Part shown: one piece after another, positions 21,093 through 30,670 of the stretch
How the letters are laid out: each line of letters starts with the position of its first letter
Position numbering within the stretch: position 1 is the stretch's first letter
NCBI RefSeq assembly: GCF_937128415.1
Contig: NZ_CAKZMJ010000081.1
Location: 1-64,000 of the forward strand
Source of the DNA: an uncultured Caldilinea sp.
GTDB taxonomy: Bacteria > Chloroflexota > Anaerolineae > Caldilineales > Caldilineaceae
Direction of reading: 5' to 3'
DNA: 64,000 nucleotides
Made by a program: the position numbers and the translations under genes
The notes under the pieces: generated by a model
Database searches by the model: none
The model's input: only the letters and a program-made list of their open reading frames with translations
Told to the model about the DNA's origin: nothing

Positions 21093-22091
21093 TCATGGCT
21101 CCAACGGAATCGCCCTCAACTTTTGATCTAGCTCATGCAGCGCAATCTCGTCCAACGCCTGGGTGTGGGCGTTGATCGTCCGCAGCGACACGCGCAACGC
21201 CAGATTGAAATTCGGGCTTTGATCGATCCCCGGCAGATAAGAAAGAATCAACTGCCTGCATTCCGGATTGCTCCAGCACATCTCCAGGGGAACATCCACA
21301 CTGTAGCAGGTCGCTTCTGGAGTTGCCATTGTCGCAGGCAACTCTCGATCAGAAGCGAACCCGCCAAAACGATTTTCTAGCCAGGCAATGCACAGATCGA
21401 TCCAGCGGGCGACGTCTCGGTTGACCATCTGTTTGAGACCGCTCGATGTATGAGGTTTTGCCAGGGACAGACCATGCGCGCCTTCCTGAAAGATGTGCAC
21501 TTCAAAGGGAACGCCCGCCCGCTCGAGCGCCGAGACGAATTCGAGCGAATGACGCACCGGCACAAGCGCGTCGTCAGCGGTCGTGAAGAGAAAAGTTGGC
21601 GGCGTCTGCGCGTCCACTTTCTGTTCCAGCGAAGGGATCGGCGCAGGCAGCAGATCGGCCAGGTCGTCAAGGATCAGAGGGTACGCCAGGATCAGCGCGT
21701 TGGGGCGAATGCGCCCTATGGTTCCAAGCGCAGCAGCCAGATGCCCTCCCGCCGAGAAACCGCACACGGCCACTTTGTCGGGGATGACGCCCCAGGCTCC
21801 GGCATTGGTGCGGATGCGCTCGAGCGCTGCTTCAGCGTCTTGGAGCGGCCTGGGAAAGGCCGCATGCTCATTGAGCGAATAACGCAACACGAAGGCGTGA
21901 TAGCCTTGCGACAGAAAGGCCATTGCGACCGGCTCGGCTTCGCGATCTGAACAGAAGCGATACGCACCTCCAGGAAAGATCAACACCGCCGGCCGCACCC
22001 TTGCATTCGGCATCTCTGGCGAGGCGTCGAGCAGATAGGTGGTCAACGTGACATTCGGGTTGCTCTGCAACATAAGGGTCTCGGTTTTCAT
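21093..22091 (-). CDS. Alpha/beta-hydrolase, BD-FAE/acetylesterase-like
   Basis: Cytosolic alpha/beta-hydrolase of 332 residues, probably a carbohydrate esterase. The oxyanion-hole segment is FPGGAY (about 39-44), the nucleophile is the Ser in GFSAGGH, and the acid and His are in TTADDALVPV and EGAHGLS. Residues about 250-332 form a C-terminal extension with no recognised motif. No signal peptide. It is the last gene of the glycan locus, 23 bases after the GH2 gene, so de-acylation of an imported decorated oligosaccharide is the natural inference. Substrate unproven. Confidence 0.8.
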   Translation of the reverse strand: MKTETLMLQSNPNVTLTTYLLDASPEMPNARVRPAVLIFPGGAYRFCSDREAEPVAMAFLSQGYHAFVLRYSLNEHAAFPRPLQDAEAALERIRTNAGAWGVIPDKVAVCGFSAGGHLAAALGTIGRIRPNALILAYPLILDDLADLLPAPIPSLEQKVDAQTPPTFLFTTADDALVPVRHSLEFVSALERAGVPFEVHIFQEGAHGLSLAKPHTSSGLKQMVNRDVARWIDLCIAWLENRFGGFASDRELPATMATPEATCYSVDVPLEMCWSNPECRQLILSYLPGIDQSPNFNLALRVSLRTINAHTQALDEIALHELDQKLRAIPLEP

Positions 22092-22114
22092 CGATTGGCT
22101 CCTTTCGCAAAGGT

Positions 22115-24484
22115 TTACTCGGTCACCCGGATGGTCGCCTCGGCCGGCTCCAGCCCATCGCCGCTGACGCGTATCGTCATCTCGCCCGCTTCTCCTCCCT
22201 GCACCACCGCCAACGCTCTGCCATAGTAGGTGGTGTAGCTGCCGCTGTCGAAGCGCTCTTCGGTGCAGGGATTGGCGCTGCCAAAGCCCAGCAGCTTGCC
22301 ACCTTCGACGTGGACGGTGAGTTTGCGGTCGTCGTTGCTCTCCACGACGCCGTTTTCCCCGACGAGTTCGACGTTGACATAGAGCAGTTCGCCGACCTGG
22401 ATGGCGGATTCTTCGGGCTTGAGCGCAAGGCGCGTCTTGCCGGTTGCGGAAACCAGCTCGCTTTCGGAGAGTTTGCGCCCATTGCGATCATAGGCGACCG
22501 CCTTGAGAACGCCAGGAGCGTATCGAGTCTTGTACATGGCCTGAAAGGCTTTGATTTTCTTCTTGCCCAGCGACTTCCCGTTGAGAAAGAGCTCGACAGC
22601 ATGGGCGTCGGCGTACACTTCGATTTCCGCTTTCTTGCCTTCGCAATGTTTCCACGACCAGCTAGACAGTGCATTCGTGCCGCGCCAGATGGCTTTGGTG
22701 ACGCGTTGACCGGAGCGATTGACAGGGCGCACTCCAATATATGGGCGCTTCTCTACGCCCCACACCACGGCGGCGTATTTCCCGGCTGCATCCACGTTGC
22801 CCAGAATGTCTACTGCGCCGCACCCAGCGAGCAGCCAGGGGTAAGGCTTGTGGAAACCGGTGCCGTCGTAGGTCCACGCGCCGAGGCCCGCCTCGCCCAG
22901 ATAGTCCCAGGCCGTCCACATGAAATCGCCGACGAGATAGGGGAGTTGTTTGACCATCTCCCAGTTCTTGGCGATGTCTTGCGGAAAGGTCTCGCTGCCG
23001 TAGATAACTCTGTTGGGGTGCTTCTTCCCCTCCAGCTTATAGCGACCGGAGGCGTAGTTGTAGCCGGCGATATCCAATGCATCCAGACACGGACTGGTCA
23101 CCCGATCGACGGCGTCTGAACGGGTCATGTTGTTCATACGGGTGCCGATCACGGAAACGAGCATGTTGAAGAACAGGCTTCCCGAAGCGCTCTGCTTTTT
23201 CTTTTTAGAGATTTCGTCTTCGCCGGCCAGGCCGCCCCCTTCTTTGTAGATGCCCTTGCCTTTACTGGCCAGATGAATCATCATCAGGTTGACGCCGGCC
23301 GTCACCGCGCGATTGCGATCCAGGCGGTGAAAATAGTCCACCATCTCCCGTGTTAGCTGAACGCCTCGTTCCTGATATGGCTCTGACATTTCGTTGCCGA
23401 TGGAATACATGATGACCGAAGGGTGGTTAAAATCCTTTTCGACCATCGCCTTGAGGTCTTCCAAATGCCAGTCATCGAAATCAGAAGCGTAGTCATATTT
23501 GTTTTTGTGCATATACCACATATCAAAGGCTTCATCGATGACGTACATGCCATAGCGGTCACACGCCTCCAGCAGCGCTTTCGAGGCGGGGTTGTGGGCG
23601 CTGCGAATGGCGTTAAAGCCCAGCCCCTTCAAAATGCGAATGCGGCGTTCTTCGGCTTTAGCATAAGAGCAAGCGCCGAGGACGCCGTTGTCGTGGTGGA
23701 TGCAGCCCCCGCGCAGCAACGTCTCCTGGCCATTGATGAACAAACCTTGGGGGCTCCATTCCACCTTGCGGACGCCGAAGCGCTCAATCACCTCGTCCAC
23801 GATCTCGCCATGGTGGTCTCGCAACGTCACGCGACAACGATAAAGGTGAGGCGTTTCCGCCGACCAGAGCCTGGCGTTGGGAATGTCGATTTGGGCCGCT
23901 GCACCCTCTCCGCGCGCAATGACAGTGTCGCCATCGAGAATCTCGACTGCAAGCTCGCCGCCAGTGGCGCGAGTTTCCACCAGGATTCTGGCGGGCGCAT
24001 AGGAGAGGGTGGAGACCTTCACGCCGTCTAGCTCAATGTGCATCCGGTTCAAGACGTGCAGATACACCGGACGATAGACGCCGCTGCCTGAATACCAGCG
24101 GCTGTTCGGCATTTGGGAATTATCCGCCACCACGCGGATCGTGTTTTCTGCTCCATACTGCAAAAAGGAATCTGCGTGAACGAAGAACCGAGAATACCCA
24201 TAGGGCCTGCCTCCGGCCTCCTGCCCGTTCAGATACACTTTGCTGTTTCTGTAGACGCCCTCAAATTCAAAGATGACGCACTTGTCCCGCCAGTCGACCG
24301 GCGCCAGGAAGGTCTTTTCGTACACATAAACGCCGCCGACGAAGAAGCCCACTGCGCTGCCGCCTGGGCTGTCAGGATCGCGCGCATCGTGGAGCATAGC
24401 ATCATGCGGCAAATCCACGATCTGCACGCCGGCTCCGCCTTCTTTGCAAAGACGCCACTCTCGGTTGAAGTCTTGCTTTCTCAT
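22115..24484 (-). CDS. Glycoside hydrolase family 2 (beta-galactosidase/beta-glucuronidase type)
   Basis: GH2 enzyme of 789 residues without signal peptide, hence cytosolic. Order: sugar-binding jelly-roll domain (about 1-160, with the NGQEAGGRPYGYSRF pattern), Ig-like domain (about 165-260), TIM barrel (about 265-560) and C-terminal Ig-like domains. The acid/base is E365 in SIGNEMSE and the nucleophile is E498 in YGSETFP, the expected spacing. RSAHNPAS is the family's active-site His motif. The family includes beta-galactosidases, glucuronidases and mannosidases, and sequence alone does not decide between them. It is probably transcribed with the neighbouring GH3, from which 71 bases with a weak hairpin separate it. 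Confidence 0.9.
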   Translation of the reverse strand: MRKQDFNREWRLCKEGGAGVQIVDLPHDAMLHDARDPDSPGGSAVGFFVGGVYVYEKTFLAPVDWRDKCVIFEFEGVYRNSKVYLNGQEAGGRPYGYSRFFVHADSFLQYGAENTIRVVADNSQMPNSRWYSGSGVYRPVYLHVLNRMHIELDGVKVSTLSYAPARILVETRATGGELAVEILDGDTVIARGEGAAAQIDIPNARLWSAETPHLYRCRVTLRDHHGEIVDEVIERFGVRKVEWSPQGLFINGQETLLRGGCIHHDNGVLGACSYAKAEERRIRILKGLGFNAIRSAHNPASKALLEACDRYGMYVIDEAFDMWYMHKNKYDYASDFDDWHLEDLKAMVEKDFNHPSVIMYSIGNEMSEPYQERGVQLTREMVDYFHRLDRNRAVTAGVNLMMIHLASKGKGIYKEGGGLAGEDEISKKKKQSASGSLFFNMLVSVIGTRMNNMTRSDAVDRVTSPCLDALDIAGYNYASGRYKLEGKKHPNRVIYGSETFPQDIAKNWEMVKQLPYLVGDFMWTAWDYLGEAGLGAWTYDGTGFHKPYPWLLAGCGAVDILGNVDAAGKYAAVVWGVEKRPYIGVRPVNRSGQRVTKAIWRGTNALSSWSWKHCEGKKAEIEVYADAHAVELFLNGKSLGKKKIKAFQAMYKTRYAPGVLKAVAYDRNGRKLSESELVSATGKTRLALKPEESAIQVGELLYVNVELVGENGVVESNDDRKLTVHVEGGKLLGFGSANPCTEERFDSGSYTTYYGRALAVVQGGEAGEMTIRVSGDGLEPAEATIRVTE

Positions 24485-24555
24485 AAGCCTATTTCTTAGA
24501 ATACCCCCCTTCCCGAAAGCTCAGAACTTCCAGGAAGGGAGAGAGATCAAAGCGC

Positions 24556-27039
24556 CTATTCTTGCAAGGATGCTAAACCTGCGGCGCCCGTTCCGCCGTC
24601 GACATTTTCCACCCGCGCTTGTGAAGTGAAGGCGCGATCGCCCATCACCTCGACCGCCTCGCCGGTGATCTCGAATTCGCTGCGCAGCCGAATGTCATCC
24701 GAGCCGGCGCCGACCATCACGTCAACAGCGCCAGGCTCGACCACGAAGCGCATTTCATGGTTGTAAAAGCCAAGCTGGCGCATCTCCACGGTGAAGGTCA
24801 CCGTGCAGCGTTCGCCCGGCGCCAGGCTGATCCGCTTGAACCCGGCCAGCTCCTGCACCGGCCGTGTGACGCGCGCCAGACGGTCGCGCAGGTAAAGTTG
24901 CACCACTTCGTCGCCGGCCCGCTCGCCGACGTTGGTCACGTCACAGGCGATCTCAACCTGCCCGCGGCTGTCCACCTGCGCAGGATGGATGCGCAGGTCG
25001 CTATACTCGAAGCGGGTGTAGCTCAGGCCATGCCCAAAAGCGTAGAGCGGCGTGTTCGGGATGTCCGTGTACTGACTGAGCGTGTTCTCCTCCGGCCGTT
25101 GATAGCCGCTGCCCATCTTGTGGTAGTGGTAGATGGGAATCTGGCCTTCGCTGCGTGGGATGGTGACCGGAAGTTTGCCGCCGGGGTTGATCTCACCCCA
25201 GAGTGCGGCGGCGATAGCCGGGCCGCCTTCCTGGCCTGGATACCACGCTTCGAGGATGGCGGAGACATGTTCGGCGGCCCAGTTGACCGCCAGCGGCCGT
25301 CCGTTGATCAGCACCAGCGCCGTCGGCGTTCCCGTCGCCCACACCGCCTCCAACAGTTGCTGCTGCACGCCGGGCAGCGCCAGCGACGCACGATCTTTAC
25401 CCTCGCCGGTGGTCCCGTTCAGCATGGAGGAGCGGTCGCCCAAGACGACGATGGCGGCGTCGGCGCCCTTGGCGGCTTCAACCGCGGCGGCGAAGCCCTC
25501 CGTCGAGGGAGCGGTGAGGTCGCAACCCTGTGCATAGACGACCTCGACGCCCGGCCCAAGAAGCTGTTGGATGGCTTCGCGCACGCTGACCGCCGGATAC
25601 ATCGCTTTGATCGCCGCCTCGAGGTCTTCCACCGCCTGAAGATCGGCCACGGCTTCTTTCATCGCCTGCATCTCTGCCTCGTCCATCTGAGAGCGCCGAG
25701 CGTCGTCGGAAGGAAGGCCGAGGGAGACAGCCGTCTCAGGGTTGCGCATGATCTCGCGCATCAGCTCGAGAATGGGCGGGAAGGTGTACCACCCGAAAAA
25801 GGCGCGCATGCTGTCGGCGTGCGGACCGATCACGGCGACGCGCTTGAGGTCTTTACGCAGCGGCAGCAGCCCGTCGTTTTTAAGCAGCACCAACGACTTC
25901 GCCGCAAGTTGCTGCGAGAGGCGGCGAGGCTCCGGGTCCGAGAAGAGGGTTGCAACCTGGTCAACCTGCGCATAGGGCTGTTCAAAAAGGCCGAGCCGGA
26001 ACTTCCAGGTCAGTGTGCGGCGCACCGCCTGGTCGATCAGCGCCATCTCCACTCGGCCTGCGCGCACGGCTTGCACCAGGTTCGGGTACGCCTCTGGATT
26101 GGGCAACTCGACGTCGAGACCGGCCTCCAGCGCCTGAATGGCGGCCTCCTCCAGGTCGGCGGCGACATGGAACTGCGTGAGCAAGCGGCGAACGGCGAAA
26201 TAATCTGAGACGACAAAGCCATCGAAGCCCATTTTGCTGCGCAGCAGATCGGTGAGCACGTCTTTAGAGGCGACGCAGGGGACGCCGTTGATCTCGGAGT
26301 AGGAGTTCATGATGGAAGCCAGACCCGCCTCGCGGATGGCCGCCTCGAAGGGACGGGCGAAACATTCGTACAGCTCACGCTCGCCGAGGTGGGTGGCCGC
26401 ACAGTTGAGGCCGCCCTCGCTGAGGCCATAGCCCAAGAAGTGTTTGCCGGTGGCGATCACGCCTTCACGCCAGTCTGCTCCTTGCAAGCCGCGCACAAAG
26501 GCGATGCTCATGGCGCTGCACAGATAGGGATCTTCGCCATAGGTTTCATGAACGCGTCCCCAACGCGCGTCGCGGGCGACGTCCATCACCGGCGAAAGCG
26601 CCTGCCGCATTCCAGCGGCGACCATCTGCTGGCGGATGACGTCGGCCATCTGCTCGACCAGCTTCGGCTCCCATGCGGCGCTCAGGCCGATGGCGGTGGG
26701 AAAGTTGATCGCCTGCGGCGCCACCAGGCCATTGAGCGCCTCGTTGTGGAAAATGGCCGGGATGCCCAACCGCGTCTGCTCCACCAGATAGCGTTGAATC
26801 TGATTGAGCCCCTCCACGGTTCGTCTGATTTGCACTCCACCCATCGCGCCGACGCCGGAAATCTGGCCGATGCCGTGGGGGAGCATCGCCTGCATCCTGG
26901 CTTGATTGACGCCTTGCGGCCCCCAAAAGGCGAGAGGCATAAGGCCGCAAAGTTGCGCCACCTTTTCTTCGAGCGTCATCTGGCTCAACAGGTCTGCGAC
27001 GCGCTGTTCAATGGGGAGGGTGGGGTCTTTATACTTCAT
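24556..27039 (-). CDS. Glycoside hydrolase family 3 (beta-glucosidase/xylosidase type)
   Basis: GH3 enzyme of 827 residues, no signal peptide. The N-terminal TIM barrel contains KHFLGYG and the nucleophile D279 in GFVVSDYFAV; the alpha/beta sandwich domain follows with VAVIGPHAD; the C-terminal fibronectin-III-like domain contains GDEVVQLYLRD. An enlarged stretch between sandwich motifs (about 440-520) is typical of the xylosidase/arabinosidase-like branch. It cleaves non-reducing-end beta-linked sugars from oligosaccharides. Its ATG overlaps the stop of the GH106-like gene by four bases, so the two are coupled. Confidence 0.92.
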   Translation of the reverse strand: MKYKDPTLPIEQRVADLLSQMTLEEKVAQLCGLMPLAFWGPQGVNQARMQAMLPHGIGQISGVGAMGGVQIRRTVEGLNQIQRYLVEQTRLGIPAIFHNEALNGLVAPQAINFPTAIGLSAAWEPKLVEQMADVIRQQMVAAGMRQALSPVMDVARDARWGRVHETYGEDPYLCSAMSIAFVRGLQGADWREGVIATGKHFLGYGLSEGGLNCAATHLGERELYECFARPFEAAIREAGLASIMNSYSEINGVPCVASKDVLTDLLRSKMGFDGFVVSDYFAVRRLLTQFHVAADLEEAAIQALEAGLDVELPNPEAYPNLVQAVRAGRVEMALIDQAVRRTLTWKFRLGLFEQPYAQVDQVATLFSDPEPRRLSQQLAAKSLVLLKNDGLLPLRKDLKRVAVIGPHADSMRAFFGWYTFPPILELMREIMRNPETAVSLGLPSDDARRSQMDEAEMQAMKEAVADLQAVEDLEAAIKAMYPAVSVREAIQQLLGPGVEVVYAQGCDLTAPSTEGFAAAVEAAKGADAAIVVLGDRSSMLNGTTGEGKDRASLALPGVQQQLLEAVWATGTPTALVLINGRPLAVNWAAEHVSAILEAWYPGQEGGPAIAAALWGEINPGGKLPVTIPRSEGQIPIYHYHKMGSGYQRPEENTLSQYTDIPNTPLYAFGHGLSYTRFEYSDLRIHPAQVDSRGQVEIACDVTNVGERAGDEVVQLYLRDRLARVTRPVQELAGFKRISLAPGERCTVTFTVEMRQLGFYNHEMRFVVEPGAVDVMVGAGSDDIRLRSEFEITGEAVEVMGDRAFTSQARVENVDGGTGAAGLASLQE

Positions 27040-29741
27040 TGCGCTTCTCTCCTTTCCACATATAGATTCACTTCGCCGGTGACGCCGGAAAGCGAAATGA
27101 TTTCTCCAAAGGTGAATCCCATCATCAAGCCTTCTGCGCCGACCTGCCGCTCCAGAGTGGTCGCAACTTCGATGCGCAGCCGATTTTCGCCGGGCGCCGC
27201 CAGGTTGGAGAGGTCGAAGCGAAACGGCGGCGCGATCTGGACGCCGGCGCTCCGTCCGTTCACGAAGACCTCGACGCCTTCGTGCGCATCTGTGATCTCC
27301 AGCACGACCTTGCCCCCTGCCTCGAGGTGAAAGTCGGTTTCATAGCGCACGAATCCCGAAAAGCGCGGGGCCTCTTCGGCGAGGCGATCGGGCAGATCCA
27401 CCGCCTGCGGCTCTCCGAACCGGGGATATTCGATCCCTGCGCAGAGGCTGCGCATCCAGCCCTTGCGCAGCGGAATTTTTTGCCCTGTGCACGTCATCGG
27501 TTCCTGCAGCTCCTCCGGCGGCGTGCGGTCGAAGAGAATGAGCAGGCTCTTCAGCGGTTCGATTTCCACCTGAACCGCTGTTTTGTCCGGTTGGCTTGCA
27601 TCTGGCTGCACGCAAAGGCGCTCGAGGCGGTTGTCCCAGGCGTTGTATGCGTAGCAAGGGCCTGCGCTCGGCAGCCACACCGTTCCTCGATATGGCGTCG
27701 CTCCTTCGTTGACAAGGCAATAGAGTTCACCGCCGTCCTCATAGCGGTAGCGGAGATAGCGAAGCCAAGGAGAGGGAGGCGAGAACGAGATGTCCGCAAT
27801 GCCTTTTTCATCGAGCCATGTAACGAGTTCATGCAGGGGGACGACGTCGCACGCTTGCAGCTTCGCCAGCAACTCGCGTTCGCGCTCAGGATCGTCGCCG
27901 TTGCACAGCCCTTCGGGCAGAGAGTCGATGAACGCCACCGGGAAGCCGGCCTCGCGCAGCTCGAGGGCGCCGCAGGCAAACGCCTCGGTGACGAACTGGG
28001 CGGTCGGAACGACCAGCGCCCGATATTCCTGCGTATGGACGCGCAGCCCTGGGCCGATCGCCGTGCGATAGCGCTCGCGCTCCAGGAAGACGTCTTGGGG
28101 AACGATGTCGAAATCGATCTGGCGTTCGGTGAGCAGCCGCGCCGGCTTTTGCATGAGCATGCAGCGGCCGGTCCATTCCGCCTCGGCGTGATAGAGAAGG
28201 GCGACGGGGGCGATGCGACGGCCGCCGTTGAGCAGTTCGCAGACCCGGTTCATATACGCCATCAGATGACCGAAATGGCGGTATTGCGCATCGTGGCCGC
28301 CGGCGTAGAAATGCGGCGGGCAGTCGGGATCGGGAAATTCCTTCGGGCTGAAAGCATGGGGGACGAAATGATTGATCCCGCGCACCAGGCAGTGGTCGGT
28401 CAAATATTTTTGCAGGCGCACGCCTGCACCCCAGCCATAGGCGCCGAAGATCTCGCATAAGGCCCGACCGCGCTTGATGGGATCGATGGTTGCGTGGGAT
28501 GCGCCGAGTTTGGCGAGCACGAAATGGAAGAACTCGTGATCCATGGCCGGCACCACGCCGCCGACGCCGATCCGGTCTTCGCCCTGGGGCATCACCTGTC
28601 GGGCGATCAAGTCCACGCCGGCCATGTGCTGGCCGGAGAGTCCGCGGAAGAAATGGCCCAGGCTGGAGCCGGTCCGCGCATGCTGGTTGCTGTCTTCGAT
28701 GATATGGCCAATGTATTCGACGCCGTGCGCTTCGCACCATCGCCGGATCTGTTGAGAGAAACACGTCTCCACCAGACGGGTCACCGCGTCCATATAGGCG
28801 TATCGAACCCGTGCGGTCGTCGCTGCATCGGCCTCGTTTTCCCACAGAAGGGGGAGCAGTCGTGGATATCCCTCCCCTAGCGACTGTGCCAGCCGCTGCT
28901 CCAGCGCACGGCTCCAGGGCAGGTCTTGGTCTACGCCGAGCACGTTGCCGAAAGCATACAAATGGCCGTTGCCCAGCTCTGGCTCATCGGAAAAGAAGCC
29001 GGCGATCGTTTTGCCAAAGTCGGCGGCGTAGCGCGCGTAATGAGGTTCGTACACTGCGTCGATCAGCACGCGACAGGACTCGGCGTCCAGCATGTTGATG
29101 TAATCGCGGCGTGCGCCAAAGTTACGGGAAAGATGCAGGATGTAAAGACGCCACTTCCCCGCCGGCGGCGTCCATTCCAGGGCGTCTTCGATCACGCGAT
29201 CCGACAGGTCGAGCATTTCGACGGCGGCGCTGCCATCCAGGCGCGCCGCGAAGACCCCAAGCAGCCGGTCGTCCGTGAAGATGCGCTGCGGGGCCGCTCT
29301 GCCCGATTGGAGAATCAGACGTTCGAGCTCCGTCGGCTCAGGAGGAGACGGCCGGCGCAGCCTGTCCGGACCAATTGTCACCTTCGAGCCGGGCGCGCAG
29401 TCGATGGTTTGACAAACGATGCTCTGACGGTGGAGCCGGGCGGGCGCATTGCGCAGCGCGCCGTTGGCGTAGCCGGTCGGGAAATGGGCGTCGTCCAGAA
29501 TCCAGACTTTCATGCCTCGTTTGCGGGCTTCGTCGAGGATGATGTCCATATCGCGCCACCACAGCGGGCCGGCAAAGTCGGGATGGGGGCGGCTTTCCAC
29601 GCATACGGCGCGGATGTTGGCGTTGTAGATGGCGGCCATGTATTCGCGCAGCGTGGCTTCGTCCTCGCCGTGCTGCCAGAAGAACGGCAGAATATAGTTG
29701 TCTCCCTGGTTCGCCAGGAGCTTTTGGATCTTGATGTTCAT
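27036..29741 (-). CDS. Glycoside hydrolase, GH106 (alpha-L-rhamnosidase)-like
   Basis: Cytosolic protein of 901 residues related to the large GH106-type hydrolases often annotated only as glycosyl hydrolase. The N-terminal barrel shows FFWQHGEDEATLREYM, then AVCVESRPHPDF and GMKVWILDDAHFPTGYANG. A central conserved block GHIIEDSNQHARTGSSLGHF contains acidic candidates for catalysis. The C-terminal 150 residues are a galactose-binding-like jelly roll (VFVNGRSAGVQIAP). GH106 members cleave terminal alpha-L-rhamnose, but this branch is poorly characterised. The gene sits between LplC and GH3, suggesting it acts on what the transporter imports. The family call is moderately confident; the specificity is inference. 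Confidence 0.7.
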   Translation of the reverse strand: MNIKIQKLLANQGDNYILPFFWQHGEDEATLREYMAAIYNANIRAVCVESRPHPDFAGPLWWRDMDIILDEARKRGMKVWILDDAHFPTGYANGALRNAPARLHRQSIVCQTIDCAPGSKVTIGPDRLRRPSPPEPTELERLILQSGRAAPQRIFTDDRLLGVFAARLDGSAAVEMLDLSDRVIEDALEWTPPAGKWRLYILHLSRNFGARRDYINMLDAESCRVLIDAVYEPHYARYAADFGKTIAGFFSDEPELGNGHLYAFGNVLGVDQDLPWSRALEQRLAQSLGEGYPRLLPLLWENEADAATTARVRYAYMDAVTRLVETCFSQQIRRWCEAHGVEYIGHIIEDSNQHARTGSSLGHFFRGLSGQHMAGVDLIARQVMPQGEDRIGVGGVVPAMDHEFFHFVLAKLGASHATIDPIKRGRALCEIFGAYGWGAGVRLQKYLTDHCLVRGINHFVPHAFSPKEFPDPDCPPHFYAGGHDAQYRHFGHLMAYMNRVCELLNGGRRIAPVALLYHAEAEWTGRCMLMQKPARLLTERQIDFDIVPQDVFLERERYRTAIGPGLRVHTQEYRALVVPTAQFVTEAFACGALELREAGFPVAFIDSLPEGLCNGDDPERERELLAKLQACDVVPLHELVTWLDEKGIADISFSPPSPWLRYLRYRYEDGGELYCLVNEGATPYRGTVWLPSAGPCYAYNAWDNRLERLCVQPDASQPDKTAVQVEIEPLKSLLILFDRTPPEELQEPMTCTGQKIPLRKGWMRSLCAGIEYPRFGEPQAVDLPDRLAEEAPRFSGFVRYETDFHLEAGGKVVLEITDAHEGVEVFVNGRSAGVQIAPPFRFDLSNLAAPGENRLRIEVATTLERQVGAEGLMMGFTFGEIISLSGVTGEVNLYVERREAQ

Positions 29742-29759
29742 CTTGGCCTCTGGTGGAAA

Positions 29760-30656
29760 TCAGCCTTTAACTGCGCCGAGCGCAATGCCCTTGGCGAAAT
29801 ACTTTTGGAAGAACGGATACGCCAGCAGGATGGGCAAGATAGCGACCACCACGATCGCCATGCGGATGGTGGCGCTGGGCAGGCTTCTCAAGTCCACGTT
29901 GCCGAGCTTGGAAGCGTTGCTGGCGAGAAACGTGATATTTTGGTTGATCTGATTGAGCAACAGTTGAATGGTGTACAGCTCTGGCTTCGTGATGTAGTAC
30001 AGGCCGTTGATCCAGTCGTTCCAGTAGGTGATGGCGGTCAGCAAGCCCACGGTCGCCAGGATCGGCGTGGAGAGCGGCGCCACGATCCGGAAGAAAATGT
30101 GGAAGAGATTGGCGCCGTCCATCTCCGCAGCTTCAAATAGCTCGGCGGGCACGTTGTGGCGGATGTACGCCATCACGAGGATGACGGTGAACGCATTCAT
30201 CAGCAAATTGGGCACGATCAGCCCAAAGAGCGTATTGCGCACCTGCAAAATGCGGGTGTAGACATAGTAAGTCGGCACGATGCCGCCGTTGAAGAGCATC
30301 GTCACCAACAGCAAGATTAGAATCACCTTCAGGCCAGGCACGCCCTTCTGCAAAAGGCCGAAGGCGAACATGGAGGTGATCAGCAGCGAGACGGTGGTCC
30401 CGATGACCGTCACGAGAACAGTCACGCCGTAGGCGCGGCCGATCTGCCCCCATTCTGCAAGGATGTATTCATACGCCGCCAGGCTAAAGGCGGGCGGAAT
30501 CAAGCTGTAGCCGTTGGCGATGACGCTCCTTTCCTCCGTGACCGAAGCCGAGATCAACAGGACGAACGGCAGAACCGTCAACACGGTCAGGGACGCCAAA
30601 ACAATGTGCGCCGTCGCTTTCCAGGCAAAGTTTTCTTTGCGCATACTCTGATTCAT
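29760..30656 (-). CDS. Carbohydrate ABC transporter permease, LplC/YtcP type
   Basis: Inner-membrane permease of 298 residues with six helices, MalG-like family. The cytoplasmic EAA loop is ELFEAAEMDGANLFHIFFRIVAPLS, which docks the ATPase. The ATG at 30656 is chosen because the mature-looking N-terminus begins there and a GGGAG site lies about 11 bases upstream; the open frame further upstream overlaps the LplB gene and is not coding. It partners LplB and the solute-binding lipoprotein. No ATP-binding protein is encoded here. Confidence 0.9.
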   Translation of the reverse strand: MNQSMRKENFAWKATAHIVLASLTVLTVLPFVLLISASVTEERSVIANGYSLIPPAFSLAAYEYILAEWGQIGRAYGVTVLVTVIGTTVSLLITSMFAFGLLQKGVPGLKVILILLLVTMLFNGGIVPTYYVYTRILQVRNTLFGLIVPNLLMNAFTVILVMAYIRHNVPAELFEAAEMDGANLFHIFFRIVAPLSTPILATVGLLTAITYWNDWINGLYYITKPELYTIQLLLNQINQNITFLASNASKLGNVDLRSLPSATIRMAIVVVAILPILLAYPFFQKYFAKGIALGAVKG

Positions 30657-30670
30657 CTTCGATGCTCCCT

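Noticed and set aside
24507..24539. CCCTTCC/GGAAGGG pairing between GH2 and GH3
   Set aside because: Only seven pairs with a 19-base loop; too weak to call a terminator within a probable operon.
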